Below, one piece after another: positions 12,053-22,774 of a stretch of DNA of 64,000 nucleotides; within the stretch, counting starts at the first letter, position 1, and the number at the start of each line of letters is the position of its first letter. The stretch lies in NCBI RefSeq assembly GCF_040939455.1, contig NC_134136.1:107434014-107498013 (forward strand). Reading direction: 5' to 3'. The notes under the pieces are model-generated. The model saw only the letters and a program-made list of their open reading frames with translations, searched no databases and was not told where the DNA came from. This DNA comes from Microcebus murinus (lineage: Eukaryota > Chordata > Mammalia > Primates > Cheirogaleidae). A program made the position numbers and the translations under genes.

Positions 12053-12066
12053 AAATCCAAATTCCT

Positions 12067-12184
12067 GGGTGCCACTCTAGACCTATGAAATCAGAAACTC
12101 TGGCTGTGTGTCCCAGCAATCCATGATTTAGCACTTTCTAGGTGATTCTGATGCATTGTGCTGCTTCATTCTGAGAAGTGTGTG
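12067..12184 (+). mobile_element. MER5A-like MITE, right part
   Basis: Continues from 11165: GGTGCCACTCTAGACCTATG, then TCAGAAACTCTGGC, TCTAGGTGATTCTGATGC and CTGAGAAGTGTG, in MER5A order. Confidence 0.75.
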
Positions 12185-12439
12185 TGTGGTATCAAACATC
12201 TCTAAAAAATGGCAACCCACTTGCTTTTTGATTTTTTGGTCCATATTTCTATTCCACAAATGTAAATGTAGCCTTCAGGCTCAATTTTACAAGAAACATT
12301 AGTGGTGGTACTGCAGTCTAATTATTCTATCCTTGCTTATTGTTTTAGAACTTCACAGGTTCCAATCAGAATTTGAATATTAATATGATTAAACAGATAC
12401 CCTATTGTTGGCAACCAGCCCCACTATGATATAATTATT

Positions 12440-12853
12440 TAGAAATGGTATTGTGCTCCCTCACAGAACCTCTTTTCTTCACTCCTATGGATCACCTTGA
12501 CTACTATACATCTGACAAGTCAAACTTCTTCAATCCTTCCAAATTTTTGCATGCAATCCATGCTGCCTTCATCTCTCTTGAAATTGTCTCTGCATGGACA
12601 AAACCCAATTCAATGTCACCTTCTTTCTAAAAGCTATCCTCCTCTCCAAACAATTATTCATTCTTTCTTCTATGTTGCCACAACACTTCTATTATATTAA
12701 GGTCATATTTTATTTTAATTATGTGTTAATGTAATCATTTCTTTCTCAAATATTAATCTCTTAAAGAGGAAAAACCACATTGTATTGTGCCTTCATCAGT
12801 GTATGGTATGATTCCTGGCATATAATTGGCATTTAATATATATTTATTAAATG
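12440..12853 (+). repeat. L2 LINE relic
   Basis: Reads in order as an L2 3' end: CATGCTGCCTTCATCTCTC, CAATGTCACCTTCTTTCTAA, TCTCTTAAAGAGGAAAAACCACATTG, ATTCCTGGCATATAATTGGC, then ATATTTATTAAATG. It explains two overlapping ORFs at 12445-12700. Confidence 0.8.
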
Positions 12854-13734
12854 TTGAGAGGTTCTTTTCACCATGTATTTCATATGTATTTTTGGTGAAT
12901 TGGTGCCACAGTGTGCACTATTCTTTGCAAAGTTAAAATAAATCACTAAAGTCACTATGTGTTGATTTTCCAAAAAGCTAGGTAGGTCTCTAAGATAAAA
13001 TGAATCAAATAAATAATGAATTGGCACGTCAGCTGTGAAGAATCATTTTTTGCTAGAACTAGCATGCTCATTGATAAATATTTACATTTGTAAACTAAAT
13101 ATACTTGCCACTGAGACCACCCCATACAATATAGGTATAGCAATCAAGAATTCCATTTTCTCATAAGATATTTCAGAACATAATAACTTAGAGAGCAAAA
13201 CATGTGTACCTTCTAAAACTAGCTAGGATTATCATGATCTTAGTAACAGTGGGTTGATAAAAAAACAGCATATATCTAAGAAAGATTTGTGTTGCAAACA
13301 GGAAATTATTTGTTTTTTATTGAAAACAGTGAAACATATCAAAATTCAAATTTTACTAACTGAATGATATTCTTTGTTACTTGAGTACTTTGCAAACATT
13401 GGTTTCAGAAAAATATTGAAAGGGATAGTTCTCTGTGGACTAAACCATTTAGCATAATCATCTTGATTCTAAATAAAGACCCATCATTCTACAAGTCATC
13501 TTAACACCAAGTGTAGATTTGAGGGAATCCACATGCCCATAAAGCAGTATTTTGTTTTTCTCAGAAATTATTTTAAACTAATATTCAAATTATCACTCAC
13601 AGGTAATAATTTGTTTTTGATTAGTAGAAATAAAAGGATTAATAAATAAAAATATTAAGTTTAGATGATTATAAGAAAAAGCAGATTACTTCACTCACCA
13701 AAACCTGGCATGTAATAATATTAGCATTTAATAT
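12854..13734. other. Unassigned intron
   Basis: AT-rich sequence with no recognised repeat. Two overlapping minus-strand ORFs (12833-13143) show no domain. Confidence 0.5.
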
Positions 13735-14085
13735 AGAGACAGTCCTTGACTTAAATTTTTTTGACTTTATAATTGTATGAAAGTAATAGACATTAAATAG
13801 GAACTATATTTTGAGTACCTGTACAAGCATTCTGCTTTCCACTTTCAGTACAGTATTCAATAAATTTTATAAATTATTCAACCCTTTATTATAAAGTAGG
13901 CTTTATGTTAAATGGTTTTGCCCAAATGTAGGCTAGTGTTATGTTTTCTGAGTATGTGTAAGGCAGGCCAGGGTAAGCTATGATGTTCTGAAAGTTAGGT
14001 GTATTAAATGCATTTTCAACTTATGATATTTTCAAGTTATGATGGCTTTATCAGGATCTAACCTCATCAAAACTGGAGGAACATA
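13735..14085 (+). mobile_element. Tigger/MER2-type DNA transposon relic
   Basis: Follows a known mammalian TcMar-Tigger MITE almost phrase by phrase: CAGTACAGTATTCAATAAATT, CCTTTATTATAAAGTAGGCTTTATGTTA, CCCAAATGTAGGCTAGTG, GGTGTATTAAATGCATTTTCAACTTATGATATTTTCAAGTTATGATGG. Confidence 0.8.
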
Positions 14086-14400
14086 TGTATTAGAAATCAT
14101 TCAGAAAGAATCAACTAAAAAGCTTCCCAAACAATGGTTGCATTTTGAGTTTACTAAATATTTGAAGGCTGGATAAAGCAAACAGTGGTTGTATTTGGGG
14201 GTTACTAAACATTCAAAGATGGGTTAAAACCTCTGTTAGTATTACAAATATTTAAAACTTTTAGTTTCAAGTCTTCAATGATCCCAAAATCCCTCCCTAT
14301 TTCTCATAGGACTTATCAATTTTGTTGTACATCCCAAGAAAAATGCAATATTTGGTAGGTGGAATAGTTGTAGCCACCATAACAGATATGGAAATATCAT

Positions 14401-14545
14401 GAGTTTTAGAGTCAAGTTTCTTGGGTTCTAGCTTTATCGGTTCAATTTACTTTGAACAAGCCACCTAAACTCTCATTTTACTCTTCTTGAATACTTATCC
14501 CATTAGGTCATTAGAGCAAGTAAACATAAAAATATAAATCTCAAT
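14401..14545 (+). repeat. MIR SINE
   Basis: TTTTAGAGTCAAGTTTCTTGGGTTC followed by TTTGAACAAGCCACCTAAACTCTCATTTT matches the MIR core order. Confidence 0.65.
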
Positions 14546-15055
14546 TGCCTTATTAATATGAAGGTATATAGAAACAAAAAGTTCTCAATTGTCACTATTT
14601 CTGAAATGAAGATTTCTATAGTTTCCTGAACCAACATTCATCCTTCCAGAAGAACTGTACCAAATAAGTCAAGTGTTATCAAAGCCATGTACAAGCTACT
14701 CAATAACATCCAGAGACGTATTTCACTGTCCATCTTCTCTAGTGATCTAGTTTTCCTTGATACCAAATAACAAAAAGAAATAGGAAGCCAAGGGAATAGG
14801 GGTCAGTTTATATCTATGGAGAACCTTCCATGACACAACAGTTCTGCTCTATTACTTCTGTTAAAGCAGGCACCTTGTATAATAGTTATATACAAATTTG
14901 TTAGTTACATATAAATTTAGAACTAACTTATACAAACGAAAGATACATATATATTGTTACAACTTTCACTGAAATAATGTTTTGACACTTGGTTCCAGTA
15001 TTTTCCTTTCATAAAATGAAAATTTTAAACTCACTTTAAATATATAACATGATTG

Positions 15056-15058
<3 letters not shown>
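14546..15058. other. Unassigned intron
   Basis: No gene or repeat recognised. Confidence 0.5.
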
Positions 15059-15097
<39 letters not shown>

Positions 15098-15115
15098 ACG
15101 CGCACGCGCTCGTGC
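15059..15115. repeat. (TG)18 microsatellite with CG-rich alternating flank
   Basis: Eighteen TG units (15059-15094), then TTTACGCGCACGCGCTCGTGC. The run is nearly all alternating purine-pyrimidine. Confidence 0.97.
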
Positions 15116-16221
15116 CTATAGAGGACATGGATTGGCATAGAGAGTGTAGCAGGATAACCCATAAATAAATGCTCTGTTCTCCCTATTTGATGCCAAAAAG
15201 ATAGCCTAAACCATGTTCTAGAAAGAAATGAGCAGGCATCTAGAAGAAAATCACCCATCTAAAATTTTAGTTCTGAAAATCTAGGTTCATATATATGATT
15301 GATAAATGGTTCCAATTGAACAGGATTATGTGGGTTAAGTTTCAGGAGAATGGGGATGTGGGATTGGTCAGACTAAAGAGAGATTTAATAAGCTTTCTCA
15401 AACACAGGGAAAGGACTGTAGTTGTGGATGCCAACATGCTACTCTGCCACAGAGCTTGCAGATGGTGTGTTATGACATCCCAGTTAAACGGCTATAGAGG
15501 CCAGATACCAAGCACACAGTTTTCCGCCATCAGCAAAACCCTCTGTTCCCAAGCAAGGCAATGCATTGTGGACCAGCTGCCCTTTGTGTACTCATGTTCA
15601 CTTGGCCATTAAGTATATAAGCTGTGACCAGAATGGACTGATAATGAGGACACTTTTTTTTGCAGTATTTTAAACCTTACCTGGCCCTTGGGAATGGAAG
15701 TGGAAAGAAGATGAAGAATGCAAATTGTTACTGTGATTGAATTTCTTAATAGTCATATTGGTGGGGGTACTAGTTGCTGTAGGAACAGAATTATCCAATT
15801 TAGAAAAACAAAGAAATATGGCTCATTACAAAGTATGTTGTGGAATTAAAATTCATGCTTGTTTCAATAGCATTATGAAATTACAGAGTTAGGAACACAA
15901 TGATTACAACTTAAATGTCATGTTCTCAAGAAGACCAGATGACAAAATGGAAAATAGAGGTAAAAGTAAGGAAATATTCAGTAGATAAATGCATAAATGT
16001 ATGACTCCTTCTATTCAAAAAAATATATTACAATGACAAAATGGCACTATTTTATGTTTATATGTTTTATTGTTTATAATGCCCCATTTATATATATTTT
16101 TTACAAGTAGGCATAGACATATCATAAAAATAAGACTCAAAGAATTTGAATTTTATGTTTACTTTTCTTTCCACAATAAAGTATAGATAAAATATTTTCC
16201 ATTAAGGTGCAGAGTTACGTG
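15116..16221. other. Unassigned intron with a somewhat GC-richer block
   Basis: Positions 15340-15660 are richer in GC and carry a 105-aa ORF (15295-15612) without a recognisable domain. The block could be an unnamed old LTR or a conserved element. The rest is AT-rich. Confidence 0.4.
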
Positions 16222-16721
16222 AAGAATCCTGGTTTCGGGGTGGAGCAAGATGGCGGACGAATAACACTGCCAGACAGAGTGTCTCTGCAGAAAAGACAGA
16301 TTCTAGCAGAAATTAGAGGAAAGAAGCAAGAAGGCGAGCATACAACGGACGAGGGCTGGAAAGAGGGGTACCTGAGACCCCAGGAGACTCCACGGGAGGA
16401 GGCTACAGAGGAGAACTGGAGGCTGAGTCCACCGGAGCAGCCCGGAGGCCAGCAGAAAGGGTGGGTGGATTTGCTGTTTCCCCTCCCCTGCATTTGGGAC
16501 TGCTGGTGGGCTCCCCAGCGGGTGGAGAGACCTGCGGACATCAGGCCAGAGAAGGCCGCCGCCAGCCAGCGGTGAGCTTGTAGCAGACGTGGCACCAGGT
16601 TCCCAACTTCCTCCGGGCACCTCCGTGTGCACAGACCCGAGCCGCACGGCAGGCGCCATATTGCCTCCTCCTCCCCTCCGCCGACCCTACCCACGGCTGC
16701 CCAGAGAGACAATACAGCCAC
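16215..16721 (-). other. Antisense ORF in the L1 5' UTR (ORF0-like position)
   Basis: A 168-codon minus-strand frame starts about 485 bp into the L1, crosses its 5' end, and stops seven bases outside the left target duplication. Primate L1s are known to have an antisense promoter and a short antisense ORF0 in this part of the 5' UTR. I see no clear sequence kinship to human ORF0, and the composition (rich in Ser, Gly, Pro, Trp) is what random GC-rich sequence gives. I list it for position only. Confidence 0.25.
16222..16235 (+). repeat. Target-site duplication of the full-length LINE-1 (left copy)
   Basis: AAGAATCCTGGTTT, repeated exactly at 22761-22774 after the poly-A tail. Confidence 0.97.
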
Positions 16722-17636
16722 CAGCCAGAGGCACCTCCAGGGAACGGGACCTTCCCTTTTAGGACCCTACAGCTGAGTCAGGGGAACTCAGACTGTGAGC
16801 TCCCTACCCGCCCGCCCTCCCAGGTGCTGCTGGCACCACGTTCCCAGGAGAACGGTGCCGACTCAGAGGCTGAGAGACATAGACCCAGCTTGGGCTCCCT
16901 GTCGGTGAATTGGGAACGGAAATCCTCTCCCTGGTGGACATACAGTTTGAACTCTGGGACCCAGAGGTCAGACCTGCAGACCAGATCCCCTGCACGGAGG
17001 GCTAGCATTGCCCGGGGCACAGAAGGGTTATACGTGAACAGCCTACTGAGGTGTGTGTGCCTCCAGGGGCGGACCCTCCTCCCAGGAGGAGGCCGTGGAC
17101 CCAACCCAGGTGGCGTTCCTGTGCAGGGAACCTCCCCGCCGGCATCACAGTCCGGGGAGGCCTGGTGGCTTGTGGTCTGGCCTGCTGGCAGAGGCCCAGG
17201 AGTAGCTGCGGAGTTGGGGAGGGTGGAAAGAAGCCAGGCCCGCTCCAGACTGCTGGTCTCAGACAGCCCCACCCCCACACGCAGACTTTCTGGCTGAGCA
17301 GGACCATTCCATCCCTGCCCTGACAGCTATCCCTGGAGCAGAGAACAGAACTTTGACCCCTGCTAAGTGCCTGAGGGCAGGCTTATCCAACCCAGCTCCG
17401 CCCAGAACAAGAGCTGATAACAGGACACAAAATCAACACCATAGCCTGTTCCTCCAAGCAAACGCCACCTACTGACAGGGACGGCATCTTGCACAGCCTT
17501 TCCACGGCACCCACTGACTCAATATACAGGAAGTGGTCCAATTTCACCCACAGACACCACCTAACTCCTCAGAAACTAAACAAGGTGTGTGAATTCCCAA
17601 ACAATAACCTAAGGAAAGAAACAACAACTGATCGAC
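16236..17636 (+). promoter_or_regulatory. LINE-1 5' UTR / internal promoter
   Basis: This GC-rich leader should hold the internal RNA polymerase II promoter. Eleven bases in lies CAAGATGGCGG (16246-16256), which matches the YY1 site near the start of primate L1s that fixes the transcription start. Open frames on both strands (for example 16215-16721 on the minus strand and 16824-17297 on the plus strand) mostly reflect GC-rich sequence. Confidence 0.85.
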
Positions 17637-18629
17637 ATGGGAAGAAATCAACGAAAGAACTCAGGAAATATGAAGAACCAAAAGGAAAACACACGCCCAA
17701 AGAGGAGCACCAGGCCCCTAGAATCGGACACCAACCAAAATCAGGCAACCAATATGACAGAAGAGGAATTTCGTATGTGGATCATAAGAACACTCACCCA
17801 GCTGCAAGAACAACTCAATAACCAACACAAAGAAACCACAAAAAGGCTGCAGGATATGGGAAAAGAAATAGACACAATGAAGAAAAGTGTGACCGAACTC
17901 CTGGAAATGAAGAATCAATTCAAGGAACTACAAAATACAGTGGAAAGTCTCAAGAACAGGGTAGATCAAACAGAAGAAAGAATCTCAGAGCTTGAAGATA
18001 ACACCCTCCAATTAAATAAATCAGTCACAGAAATAGAGCAGAGAAACAAGAGAAAAGAGCAAAGCCTACAAGAGCTATGGGATTATGTGAAGAAACCTAA
18101 TGTGAGGGTCATAGGCTTAGCAGAAGGGGAAGAAGACAACACTCAAGGGTTGGACAAGCTGTTTGAAGATATAATAGAGGAAAATTTCCCAGGCCTTGCT
18201 CAAAATCTTGATATACAAGTTCAAGAAGCTCAGAGGACCCCTGGGAGATTCAACACAAACAGGAAGACGTCACGACATGCAGTCATCCGACTGACCAAAG
18301 TATCAACTAAAGAGGCCCTTCTAAGAGCTGTAAGACAAAAGAAGCAAGTAACATACAAGGGAAAGCCAATTCAAATAACATCAGACTTCTCTAATGAGAC
18401 TTTACAAGCAAGGAGAGACTGGGGGCCCATTCTCACTCTTGTGAAACAAAACAATGCCCAGCCTAGAATATTATTCCCTGCAAAACAAAGCTTCATATAT
18501 GAAGGAGAAATAAAAACATTCTCAGACAAGCAAAGGCTCAGAGAATTCACCAAGACAAGACCAGCCCTACAAGAAGTACTTAAAACAGCGTTACGCACAG
18601 AACATCATAATAATAACCCACGAATATAA
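17637..18629 (+). CDS. LINE-1 ORF1p (RNA-binding chaperone), intact
   Basis: ORF1p forms trimers that coat L1 RNA and act as a nucleic-acid chaperone in the retrotransposition particle. This copy is open over 330 codons, close to the 338 of human ORF1p. A basic N-terminal tail is followed by a long heptad-rich coiled coil (about residues 45-150, for example LEMKNQFKELQNTVESLKNR). An RRM-like core follows (about 155-250, starting near KKPNVRVIGLAEGEEDN), then a C-terminal domain (about 260-320) with RRDWGPILTLVKQ. The ATG at 17637 is the standard one, giving MGRNQRKNSG. Because it is intact it could make protein if the 5' UTR promoter is active, though it sits antisense in an intron. Confidence 0.95.
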   Translation: MGRNQRKNSGNMKNQKENTRPKRSTRPLESDTNQNQATNMTEEEFRMWIIRTLTQLQEQLNNQHKETTKRLQDMGKEIDTMKKSVTELLEMKNQFKELQNTVESLKNRVDQTEERISELEDNTLQLNKSVTEIEQRNKRKEQSLQELWDYVKKPNVRVIGLAEGEEDNTQGLDKLFEDIIEENFPGLAQNLDIQVQEAQRTPGRFNTNRKTSRHAVIRLTKVSTKEALLRAVRQKKQVTYKGKPIQITSDFSNETLQARRDWGPILTLVKQNNAQPRILFPAKQSFIYEGEIKTFSDKQRLREFTKTRPALQEVLKTALRTEHHNNNPRI

Positions 18630-18715
18630 AAACAACCAAAACCCAAAGATATTAAAGACCAGATATTACAAAGGCTCAAGACAGAAATCATAGCAACAAC
18701 ATCCAACCCAACAGA

Positions 18716-21700
18716 ATGATCAGTAATCTACCTTACCTATCAGTTCTCTCAATAAATGTGAATGGCTTAAACTCTCCACTCAAGAGACATAGGCTGGCTG
18801 AATGGATAAGAAAATACAGGCCAAATATATGCTGTATTCAGGAAACACATCTAACCTGCAAGGATGCATATAGACTAAAAATAAAAGGGTGGAGATCAAT
18901 ATTCCAAGCAAATAGAAGCCAAAAGAAGGCTGGTGTGGCAGTTCTAATTTGAGACGATTTAGTTTTTAAACCAACAAAAGTAGTGAAAGACAAAGAGGGT
19001 CATTATATAATGGTGAAGGGCACAGTTCAACAAGAAGAGATAACAATTTTAAATATATATGCACCCAACTTAGGTACACACAGATTCATAAAGGAAACCT
19101 TACTGGAGCTAAGCAAATGGATTAATAGCAACTCCATAATCGCCGGAGATTTCAACACCCCACTGACGGCATGAGACAGATCCTCCAAACAGAAAATTAA
19201 TAAAGAAATAATAGACTTAAACAAAACTCTAGAACAATTGGGTCTGACTGACATTTACAGAACATTCTACCCAAAATCCACTGAATATACGTTCTTCTCA
19301 TCAGCTCACAGGACATTCTCTAAGACTGACCATATCCTAGGACACAAAAAAAATCTCAAGAAATTTAAAAAAATAGAAATCATACCATGTACCTTCTCAG
19401 ATCACAGAGGAATAAAAGTAGAAATCAACCCTAACAGAAATTCACATTTCTACACAAAAACCTGGAAATTAAACAACCTCCTACTAAATGATTACTTCAT
19501 AAATGAAGAAATGAAGAAAGAAATAAAAAAATTCTATGAAGAAAACGACAATGGAGAGACAAGTTATCAACTCCTCTGGGACACAGCTAAAGCAGTTCTG
19601 AGAGGAAAGTTTATCTCCATAAATGCCTATAACCAAAAGACAAGAAGATCACAAATAGACAATCTAATGAAACGACTCAAAGAGCTGGAAAAAGAAGAAA
19701 AGACCAACCCCAAACCCAGCAGAAGAAGTTAAATCAAGAAGATCAAATCAGAACTAAACGAAATTGATAACAGGGAAGCTATTCAGGAGATTAATAAAAC
19801 AAAAAGTTGGTTCTTTGAAAAAATAAACAAAATTGACACACCATTGGCTAAGCTAACGAAAAGCAGAAAAGAGAAATCTCTAATAAGCTCCATCAGGAAC
19901 AAAAAAGGAGATATCACAACTGATCCCAAAGAGATACAAGATACAATTTATGAATACTACAAAAATCTTTATGCACACAAACTGGAAAATGTGGAGGAAA
20001 TGGACAAATTTCTAGAAACACACAGCCTCCCTAGTCTCAACCAGGAAGAAATAGATTCCCTGAACAGACCAATCTCAACAGCTGAAATAGAAACAGCAAT
20101 TAAAAATCTCCCTAAAAAGAAAAGTCCCGGTCCAGATGGCTTCACACCTGAATTTTACCACACTTACAAAGAAGAACTAGTACCTATCTTGCAGAAACTA
20201 TTCCACAACATCGAGAAGAACGGAAACCTCCCCAACACCTTTTATGAAGCGAATATTACTCTGATACCAAAACCAGGAAAGGATGCAACAAAAAAAGAAA
20301 ACTACAGACTAATATCCCTAATGAATATAGATGCAAAAATTTTCAACAAAATCTTAGCTAACCGAATCCAGACACTTATTAAAAAAATAATCCACCACGA
20401 CCAAGTGGGCTTCATCCCAGGGATGCAGGGATGGTTCAACATACGTAAATCTATAAATGCAATTCACCACATAAACAGAAGCAAAAACAAAGACCACATG
20501 ATTCTTTCAATAGATGCAGAGAAAGCTTTTGACAAAATTCAACACCCTTTCATGATACGAACACTTAAGAAAATAGGCATAGAAGGGACATACCTAAAAA
20601 TGATACAAGCCATATATGACAGACCCATAGCCAACATCATACTGAATGGGGAAAAATTGAAATCATTACCACTTAGAACTGGAACCAGACAAAGCTGCCC
20701 ACTATCTCCACTTCTGTTCAACATAGTGCTGGAAGTCTTGGCTACAGCAATCAGACAGGAAAATGGAATCAAAGGTATCCAAATAGGGGCAGAAAAGATC
20801 AAACTTTCACTGTTTGCTGATGATATGATATTGTATCTAGAAAACCCCAAAGATTCAACCAAGAAACTCCTGGAACTGATCAATGAATTTAGTAAAGTCT
20901 CAGGATACAAAATCAATACACAGAAATCAGAGGCATTCATATACGCCAACAACAATCTAATTGAGAACCAAATCAAAGACTCAATTCCCTTCACAATAGC
21001 AACAAAGAAATTAAAGTACCTAGGAATATACTTAACCAAGGACGTAAAAGACCTCTACAGGGAGAACTATGAAACACTGAGGAAGGAAATAGCAGAGGAT
21101 GTAAACAGATGGAAATCCATACCATGCTTGTGGATCGGCAGACTCAATATCATCAAAATGTCTATACTATCCAAACTGATCTACATATTCAACCTATTAA
21201 AATCCCATCAGCATACTTCACAGATATAGAAAAAATAATTTTACGCTTCGTATGGAACCAAAGAAGACCCTGAATATCAAGTGCAATTCTAGGCAACAAA
21301 TACAAAATGGGAGGCATTAATATGCCAGATATCAAACTATACTACAAAGCTGTAGTAATTAAATCAATCTGGTTTTGGCACAAAAATAGGAATATTGACC
21401 AGTGGAACAGATGTGAGAATCCTGATATAAAACCATCCTCATATAGCCATCTAATCTTTGACAAAGCAGACAAAAACATACGCTGGGGAAAAGAATCCCT
21501 TTTCAATAAATGGTGCTGGGAAAACTGGATAGCCACCTGCAGAAGGCTAAAACAGGACCCACACCTTTCACCTCTCACAAAAACCAACTCACGCTGGATA
21601 ACAGACTTAAACCTAAGGTATGAAACTATTAGAACTCTAGAGGAAAAAGTTGGAAACACTCTCCTAGACATCGGCCTGGGCAAAGAGTTTATGAAGAAGT

Positions 21701-22539
21701 CCCCAAAGGCAATCACGGCAGCAACAAAAATAAATAAATGGGACATGATCAAACTAAAAAGCTTCTGCACAGCCAAAGAAATAGTCATGAAAGTAAACAG
21801 ACAGCCTACAGAATAGGAGAAAATTTTTGCATCCTATGCATCCGATAAGGGACTGATAACTAGAATATACTTAGAACTCACAAAAATCAGGAAGGAAAAA
21901 TCAAATAACCCCATTAAAAAGTGGGCAAAGGACTTGAACAGAAACTTTTCTAAAGAAGACAGAAGAATGGCCAACAAACATATGAAGAAATGCTCAACAT
22001 CCCTAATCATCAGGGAAATGCAAATCAAAACCACAATGAGATATCACTTAACCCCAGTGAGAATGGCCTTTATCACAAAATCTCCAAACAATAAATGCTG
22101 GCGTGGTTGTGGAGAGAGAGGAACACTCCTACACTGCTGGTGGGACTGCAAACTAGTTCAACCTCTGTGGAAAGCAATATGGAGATACCTTAAAGCGATA
22201 CAAGTGAATCTACCATTTGATCCAGCAATCCCATTGCTGGGCATCTACCCAAATGATCCAATGACACTCTACAAAAAAGACACCTGCACTCGAATGTTTA
22301 TAGCAGCACAATTCATAATTGCAAGGCTGTGGAAACAGCCCAAGTGCCCATCAATCCAAGAATGGATTAATAAAATGTGGTATATGTATACCATGGAGTA
22401 CTATTCAGCTCTAAGAAACAACAGTGATATAGCACATCTTATATTTTCCTGGTTAGAGCTGGAACCCATACTACTAAGTGAAGTATCCCAAGAATGGAAA
22501 AACAAGCACCAGATATATTCTCCAGCAAACTGGTATTAA
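18716..22539 (+). pseudogene. LINE-1 ORF2 (endonuclease / reverse transcriptase), disabled
   Basis: ORF2p normally nicks target DNA and reverse-transcribes L1 RNA there. The endonuclease domain is recognisable (SVLSINVNGLNSPLKRHR, IQETHLT, GDFNTPL, SDH at 19397-19405), as is the reverse transcriptase ([19 protein letters not shown] at 20813-20824) and the C-terminal cysteine-rich motif (C-x3-C-x7-H-x4-C from 22096). Lesions are in-frame stops at 18950 (TGA), 19172 (TGA), 19730 (TAA), 21271 (TGA, likely a decayed CGA) and 21814 (TAG, likely from TGG), plus a frameshift near 21194 consistent with a loss of 7 nt. The longest open piece, 19844-21229, spans most of the reverse transcriptase. No working endonuclease can be made from this copy. 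Confidence 0.96.
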
Positions 22540-22580
22540 CTGAGTAGCACCTAAGTGGACACATAGGTACTACAGTAATA

Positions 22581-22615
22581 GGGTATTGGGCAGGTGGGAG
22601 GGGGGAGGGGGCGGG
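22581..22615 (+). other. G-quadruplex-prone tract in the L1 3' UTR
   Basis: At least five runs of three or more G within 35 bp (GGGTATTGGGCAGGTGGGAG...). A similar tract sits at 38164-38201 in another L1. G-rich tracts are a known feature of L1 3' UTRs. On the DMD transcript the complement (C-rich) is transcribed. Confidence 0.75.
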
Positions 22616-22760
22616 TATATACATACATAATGAGTTAGATGTGCACCATCTAGGGGATGGTCATGATGGAGACGCAGACTTTTGGGGCGAGGGGGGGAAA
22701 TGGGCATTTATTGAAACCTTAAAATCTGTACCCCCATAATATGCCAAAATTAAAAAAAAA

Positions 22761-22774
22761 AAGAATCCTGGTTT
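22761..22774 (+). repeat. Target-site duplication of the full-length LINE-1 (right copy)
   Basis: An exact repeat of 16222-16235, directly after the A tail. Confidence 0.97.

Larger units (their letters stand above)
16236..22760 (+). mobile_element. Full-length LINE-1 retrotransposon (6.5 kb)
   Basis: A complete non-LTR retrotransposon copy: 5' UTR of about 1.4 kb (16236-17636), ORF1 (17637-18629), an 86-bp spacer, ORF2 (18716-22539, broken), a 3' UTR with G-rich runs, and a short A tail. Perfect 14-bp duplications flank it, so both ends are exact. The body is GC-richer at its 5' end than the host intron. ORF1 is open but ORF2 has five stops and one frameshift, so this copy cannot move itself. 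The open ORF1 and exact duplications suggest modest age. It is in antisense orientation within DMD intron 2, with its 3' end about 3.7 kb downstream of exon 2 in transcription. Confidence 0.98.

Noticed and set aside
16303..17323. Several overlapping ORFs on both strands in the L1 5' UTR
   Set aside because: GC-rich sequence has few stop codons, and the frames overlap and contradict one another. Only the antisense frame at 16215-16721 is kept, as a positional note.
20539..21788. Minus-strand ORFs opposite L1 ORF2 (166 and 148 aa)
   Set aside because: Shadows of the ORF2 reading frame with no independent support.
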